A stretch of 10,218 nt of DNA from Pseudomonadota bacterium (GTDB lineage Bacteria > Pseudomonadota > Alphaproteobacteria > Reyranellales > Reyranellaceae). The DNA is taken from contig JAEZIF010000165.1 in the NCBI GenBank assembly GCA_023416135.1, forward strand, positions 1-10,218. The letters are read 5' to 3'. Positions 6,998-10,218 of this stretch are shown here, in pieces; positions within the stretch are counted from its first letter, which is position 1, and every line of letters begins with the position of its first letter. The notes below the pieces were generated by a model. That model searched no databases and had not been told where the DNA came from. It was given only the letters and a program-made list of their open reading frames with translations. Position numbers and translations under genes: made by a program.

Positions 6998-7469
6998 GTA
7001 CCAGCGTCTCCCTGCGGATGGTGCGAATCAAGTTCGGTGTTGCCGCGGTGGAGAAATTAAGAAAGCCAGCATAACCCAGGCAAGAACGCTCAGTCTTTGA
7101 TCGACGTCCCAAAGGGAGGCTCGCCGGTGCTCATCGTCCTCCTCGGCCGTCCCCCGGCCCCCGGAATCCGAGAAATGGGTGACGGGAAGAGCGGGCAACA
7201 AGGGAGAAAGCCTTCTGTCGCCTCGAAGGCTCCCCACACATTTGCAGCCGACACGACAGTGGCCTGAACTTCCTCACCTCCGCGGCGCGTCGAACGCGAG
7301 TGTGACAAAAGCTACAGTGGCCGCCGGCCTCTCTTCGTTACGATTCGCGAATGATCGACCGGTCCTGTTGAATGGCGGACCTCGCCATTGTGGTCCCGGC
7401 GACCCCTTCCAGATAGAGACCGACAACCGGCGATTGCGTGTCTGCCTGTGAGCGACCTGAAGGAGCACC
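6998..7469. other. About 470 bp without a gene
   Basis: No frame here resembles a protein. Visible elements are a candidate minus-strand promoter (7054-7083), a 7-bp inverted repeat at 7209-7231 (agccttc / gaaggct), a 10-bp palindrome attcgcgaat at 7343-7352, and a perfect 7-bp inverted repeat aatggcg-gacct-cgccatt at 7371-7389 that could be an operator or hairpin for the downstream gene. AAGGAG at 7460-7465 is the ribosome-binding site of the pseudogene that follows. Confidence 0.5.
7054..7083 (-). promoter_or_regulatory. Candidate promoter of the 458-residue gene
   Basis: On the minus strand TTGCCT (7078-7083), an 18-nt spacer and TAATTT (7054-7059) fit a weak sigma70 promoter. Transcription would begin about 50 nt before the ATG at 6997. 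Supported by pattern only. Confidence 0.35.
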
Positions 7470-8162
7470 ATGTCAATCCAACTACAAATACAATGAGGCG
7501 CTGCAGAAGGAGTTCGAGGCGACCGTTGCCAACGCGATCATCCGAAGTCAAATCGCCAAGACTGCGATGGGCAAGATCGTCCTCTCGGGAATCAAGGATG
7601 GCCCGGCGACGTCGAGATCTATCCGCGCAATTCGGCCGGGAGATTGATCGGAAGAGACCCGCACAAGCTCGTCGTCTGGTTCAAGCCGCAACAGTGGAGG
7701 GAAGAAGCGCTTCCTGCGTCACAGGCGACTATCCCGACCAACTTGAGAGCGTTTCAGCCCGGCATGCTGCGCGATGAGGTCTTGCTTCACGAGCTGGTTC
7801 ATTCCGGACGGCTGCTCGACGGGTTCGAGCAAGGTGCACACAAGCTCGAGCCCAATCCGGATGACGTTGTGCCATACGCCAACGAAGACAGTGCAGCCTA
7901 CGAGACCATCGAAGAGTTCATGACCATCCTCGTTTCGAACATTTACCTCTCGGAGAAGGGTCAAAAGGTATTCAGAGCGTCGCACGGCGGCGCAGGTCAT
8001 CCCTACATCCTGGATCAAGCGTAGTCTTCATCAGAAGGCTTCCTGTCGAAGAAGAGCAACCTGGCTCTGGTGAAACTGTTCTGCGAGACCGACCGCATCG
8101 CGCCCAAGCTCGTGGCGATCGATACACCGTTCAATCCGGTCCGAGCTTGCTTCATGAAGAAT
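7470..8162 (+). pseudogene. Decayed HExxH zinc-metallopeptidase-like gene (two frameshifts, internal stop)
   Basis: An ideal start, AAGGAG (7460-7465) then ATG at 7470, reads MSI and hits TGA at 7494. Dropping one C near 7478-7479 restores MSINYKYNEALQKEFEATV. A lost C in the run at 7602-7604 then returns the frame to that of the ATG, giving KDG-PGDVEIYPRNSAGRL and on to HELVH (7788-7802), a zincin HExxH site. EEF at 7911-7919 may supply the third zinc ligand, followed by TILVSNIYLSEKGQKVFRAS. TAG at 8022 stops the frame, but the same frame continues as EGFLSKKSNLALVKLFCE and DTPFNPVRA, which look coding. The order of elements recalls M91/NleD-like effector proteases; this assignment is tentative. 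If not repaired, the longest intact piece is a TTG-started frame, 7644-8024. The 3' end is approximate; the open frame runs to 8258. Confidence 0.6.
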
Positions 8163-8193
8163 CCCGGCACCTTTGGGGTCAACGTGCGCCGGG

Positions 8194-8496
8194 CTAATGT
8201 GCGCCGTTCGCTTCGACGATCTGTTTGCCGACGATTGCCGACTCTTCGTCATCCATGACCGGCGCGATGGCCAGGGCCATGTGTGGGTTCCATTGGCCGG
8301 CGTATCGCATGGTCGCAGCGAGGTCCGTCGCTTCCAGAATCGCTACGCCTTTGCGGGCGGCCATGTCGTGCCAGCGGCCGAGTATCTTGACTCCGGGGCC
8401 GCCGTCCGCCCGCTGTTGCGGCGTCATGCCGGACCACATCTTTAGAATTGGTAGCCACTTGTCTTCGGCAATGTCCCACGTGACCATGAACTTCAT
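8194..8496 (-). CDS. DUF3303 family protein
   Basis: Small soluble protein of 100 residues, the normal size for DUF3303, a family of unknown function with a ferredoxin-like alpha/beta look. Diagnostic stretches are MKFMVTWDI with KWLPILKMW (1-21), GPGVKILGRWHDMAARKGVAI (33-53), TDLAATMRYAGQWNPHM (57-73) and APVMDDEES (78-86). The start ATG at 8494-8496 has AAGGGAG 7 nt upstream, an excellent ribosome-binding site. It lies downstream of the haloperoxidase-like gene on the same strand but beyond an intrinsic terminator, so it is probably transcribed separately. Its 3' end approaches the decayed peptidase gene from the opposite strand. The family is recognised from memory with good confidence; no reaction can be stated. 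Confidence 0.85.
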   Translation of the reverse strand: MKFMVTWDIAEDKWLPILKMWSGMTPQQRADGGPGVKILGRWHDMAARKGVAILEATDLAATMRYAGQWNPHMALAIAPVMDDEESAIVGKQIVEANGAH

Positions 8497-8542
8497 CGCG
8501 TATCTCCCTTGATGGCCTGGTCAAAGAACGGTAGGCGCACGC

Positions 8543-8577
8543 GAAAAAGACAAAAGCCGTTCGACCCGTGCGAACGG
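8543..8577 (-). terminator. Intrinsic terminator after the haloperoxidase-like gene
   Basis: On the minus strand CCGTTCG, a 7-nt loop and CGAACGG (8557-8577) are followed by CTTTTGTCTTTTT (8543-8556). This stem plus U-tract about 75 nt past the haloperoxidase stop is a good rho-independent terminator. Confidence 0.65.
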
Positions 8578-8592
8578 GACAACCAACGGAGC

Positions 8593-8614
8593 GGTGCGGG
8601 CATTTGCCCGCACC
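8593..8614. repeat. Perfect 10-bp hairpin beside the terminator
   Basis: ggtgcgggca (8593-8602) and tgcccgcacc (8605-8614) are perfect reverse complements with only 2 nt between. No T-run follows. Next to it, ctgttcaatca occurs twice (8620-8630 and 8636-8646). It may assist termination or protect the 3' end of the haloperoxidase transcript. Confidence 0.55.
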
Positions 8615-8652
8615 ATCTCCTGTTCAATCAATCTGCTGTTCAATCAGTTCGT

Positions 8653-9996
8653 CTAGTTCTTTAGCGGTTGGAGATAGGTTTTCACCACCCGCTGACCGAT
8701 CTTGCGTCCGAGGGTCACTCCGTCCTCACAGGAGGACCGGAAGTGGATGCCGGCATAGATCCTGGAGTCGGCGCTTTCCTTTGCGGCCGCCGAGAAGCTT
8801 GGGAAGGATCGCTTGATGTTGGCGAACGGGGGACCGCTGGTGATGGTGAATGCGACCTGGTCGGTTCCAAAGACGCCAGCCAGTGCGGCGGCTGCCGCGC
8901 CACTGAACAGGCTTTGCGTGGAAGGATAGTCGGATACCGGTGGGGTGTTCTGATGACTGTTCCACCCGGGGTCGGCGACAGTCGCATCGTTGCCATCGTC
9001 CGCCGCTTCCCTGATTGCCGTTACCGGCCGCCAGAAGTCATACACATAGCGGATCTTGAAGCCGGCGATGTAGCTGTCTGCCATCGCCAACGATACGACG
9101 GCGAGTACACGTGCGCTGTCCCACTCATCCAGGTTTCGGGCCTCGCATGCGGTGCGGGCGATCAGGTACCAGGCGGAAGGTCCCTGGAACCAAAAGCGTG
9201 CGATCTCGGTTTGCTCGGGCGTTCGTGCGGTACTGACCTGCCCGCCAAGGGACTTCACCTCGTTGAAGTCGCGAGCGTACTGCGGACTGGACAATGCCGG
9301 CGGACCGGGGAGCCAGTATTGCGACGACGACAGCAAGGTAAAGGGCGTGACATTCCCCCAGCCAGGCAGAGCCGAAGGAGCAAAGCCCGGAGCAAGCTTG
9401 GCGTCCTTTATGGGCGGGTTTGGTGGATCAGGATTGGGATGCGGCCGCCAACGTCCGGGCCCGCTTGCCGGAGTGTATGGCGCGGAGCGTGTCGCACCAT
9501 CGTCTTTGCGCAGGGCCAGCATCGCTTCCCCAGCGGCCCGCCCAACGGCAATCCCGTCTTGCTTCGCCTGTTCGTCGGGGATGTTCGCCAGGGCCGCGCG
9601 ATAGGCCTCTTCGACCATCGCCTGTGCTTCCGATTGCTGAGGAGGAGCGCCGAACGCTGGAAGCACCGCCATGAGCACGGAATGGGATGCTGCGGCAGTC
9701 GCCGCTTGAGGCGAGGCGCCGGGCGCTGACGGACCTTCGAAATAGTACGCGGCATAGCGCGGTTTGATGGCGTTCAGTGCGTCATGAACCGCACCTTGCA
9801 CCATGGCGACCGTGCGCGTCTGTTGAGTTGCATTCTGTCCGCCGGCAGCGGCGGCCTTGACCGTGGTGTCGTTCCACTTGAGCACCTCATTGGCAGAGAC
9901 TGGCAGTGCTACGAGGAGGGTGGTTACGACGGCTGCAGTGAAAAGTCCTTGGGTACCGAGCAAGGCTCGTTCGAGCGCAGAAGAAAGCATACGCAT
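8653..9996 (-). CDS. Secreted vanadium-dependent haloperoxidase / PAP2-type protein with altered motif 2
   Basis: Exported protein of 447 residues. Residues 1-35 are a signal peptide (hydrophobic run ending LPVSA, cleavage before NEV), so it acts in the periplasm or outside. The C-terminal half has the PAP2/haloperoxidase oxyanion site: KIRYVYDFWRP (K314, R323), YPSTQS (358-362) and SRIYAGIH (R412, H418). In active enzymes motif 2 is usually PSGH or PSTH, the His being the acid-base residue; here it is Gln361. The vanadate/phosphate-binding Lys, Arg and His are kept. The protein may bind the anion yet be a poor halogenating catalyst, or have another activity. The start ATG at 9994-9996 has AAGGAG 7 nt upstream; Met3 is a near alternative. 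A single gene, with a candidate promoter at 10027-10055 and a terminator at 8543-8577. The superfamily is clear; the substrate is unknown. Confidence 0.88.
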   Translation of the reverse strand: MRMLSSALERALLGTQGLFTAAVVTTLLVALPVSANEVLKWNDTTVKAAAAGGQNATQQTRTVAMVQGAVHDALNAIKPRYAAYYFEGPSAPGASPQAATAAASHSVLMAVLPAFGAPPQQSEAQAMVEEAYRAALANIPDEQAKQDGIAVGRAAGEAMLALRKDDGATRSAPYTPASGPGRWRPHPNPDPPNPPIKDAKLAPGFAPSALPGWGNVTPFTLLSSSQYWLPGPPALSSPQYARDFNEVKSLGGQVSTARTPEQTEIARFWFQGPSAWYLIARTACEARNLDEWDSARVLAVVSLAMADSYIAGFKIRYVYDFWRPVTAIREAADDGNDATVADPGWNSHQNTPPVSDYPSTQSLFSGAAAAALAGVFGTDQVAFTITSGPPFANIKRSFPSFSAAAKESADSRIYAGIHFRSSCEDGVTLGRKIGQRVVKTYLQPLKN

Positions 9997-10026
9997 ATCC
10001 TTTCTCCTTATCGGTCATGTGCAGCG

Positions 10027-10055
10027 CGGATACTGAGATTCGAGGACCATTCCAA
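10027..10055 (-). promoter_or_regulatory. Candidate promoter of the haloperoxidase-like gene
   Basis: On the minus strand TTGGAA (10050-10055), a 17-nt spacer and TATCCG (10027-10032) fit a moderate sigma70 promoter, giving a leader of about 25 nt before the ATG at 9996. Pattern evidence only. Confidence 0.35.
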
Positions 10056-10100
10056 ACATTGTGGACAACAAGGCAAGGCTAGAAGTGCGACCTGTCGTAA

Positions 10101-10142
10101 GCACATGAGTTGTCCGGGTTAGGTAGCACACGAGTTGTCCGG
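10101..10142 (+). repeat. Two 17-bp direct repeats near the left end of an insertion sequence
   Basis: gcacatgagttgtccgg (10101-10117) and gcacacgagttgtccgg (10126-10142) differ at one base and are spaced 25 bp apart. They lie 30-70 nt before the transposase start, where terminal transposase-binding sites are expected. The outer IS boundary cannot be fixed without the right end. Confidence 0.5.
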
Positions 10143-10171
10143 TTTTAGAACGGCTCCAGGGAGCTGTTTCG

Positions 10172-10218
10172 ATGAACCGGACGACGTGGCTGCAGGACCG
10201 ACGGATGTTGAAGTTCGA
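10172..10218 (+). CDS. Insertion-sequence transposase, ISNCY-like (first 15 codons only)
   Basis: ATG at 10172 opens the frame MNRTTWLQDRRMLKF, which runs off the window. This N-terminus matches, from memory, the start of ISNCY-family transposases with an N-terminal helix-turn-helix and a DDE core (typical opening MKRTTWLQDRRM). CAGGGAG at 10157-10163 is a plausible ribosome-binding site. The nearby direct repeats support a mobile element entering from the right. Too little is visible to judge whether the element is intact or to exclude a related family. Confidence 0.55.
   Translation, partial: MNRTTWLQDRRMLKF

Noticed and set aside
8593..8614. Hairpin as the main intrinsic terminator
   Set aside because: The stem is perfect but no U-tract follows on either strand; the adjacent structure at 8543-8577 fits better.
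8668..9729. 353-codon open frame on the plus strand
   Set aside because: Antisense to the haloperoxidase-like gene, which has a signal peptide, conserved motifs and a good ribosome-binding site.
10101..10142. Start of a CRISPR array
   Set aside because: Only two copies with an 8-nt gap, next to a transposase start; far too short for spacers.

Overview
The window is high-GC bacterial chromosome. It reads as a Gram-negative alphaproteobacterium, perhaps of the Rhodospirillales/Reyranella type. That is an inference from the order dnaB - alr - mlaE - mlaF, an MlaEF lipid transporter (which implies an outer membrane), frequent GTG starts and the promoter style. No taxonomic marker gene is present.

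Left part (1-4491, all minus strand) is a housekeeping block, read right to left: replicative helicase dnaB, alanine racemase alr, and the permease (mlaE) and ATPase (mlaF, cut by the window edge) of a lipid ABC transporter. alr and mlaE overlap by 4 nt (GTGA) and are surely co-translated. Two long imperfect palindromes of REP/BIME type fill most of the dnaB-alr and mlaE-mlaF gaps; the second ends 1 nt before the mlaF start codon. dnaB has a good promoter about 240 nt upstream and a 10-bp hairpin in its leader.

Middle part (4492-7469) is accessory. A Phd/VapB-type antitoxin and VapC-type PIN toxin (4-nt GTGA overlap) run divergently from dnaB. Their probable promoter lies back to back with the dnaB promoter. 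vapC converges, 6 bp apart, on a 458-residue gene of unknown function with recognisable N-terminal, middle and C-terminal conserved blocks. About 470 bp with no gene follows.

Right part (7470-10218) holds a decayed HExxH metallopeptidase-like gene (two compensating 1-nt indels and an internal TAG), a small DUF3303 gene, and a secreted vanadium-haloperoxidase/PAP2-type protein whose second active-site motif reads PSTQ where PSGH is expected. An intrinsic terminator follows the latter. At the right edge is the left end of an insertion sequence with the first 15 codons of an ISNCY-like transposase and two near-identical 17-bp direct repeats. The mix of a toxin-antitoxin pair, an orphan gene, a pseudogene and an IS suggests a plastic zone next to a conserved operon.
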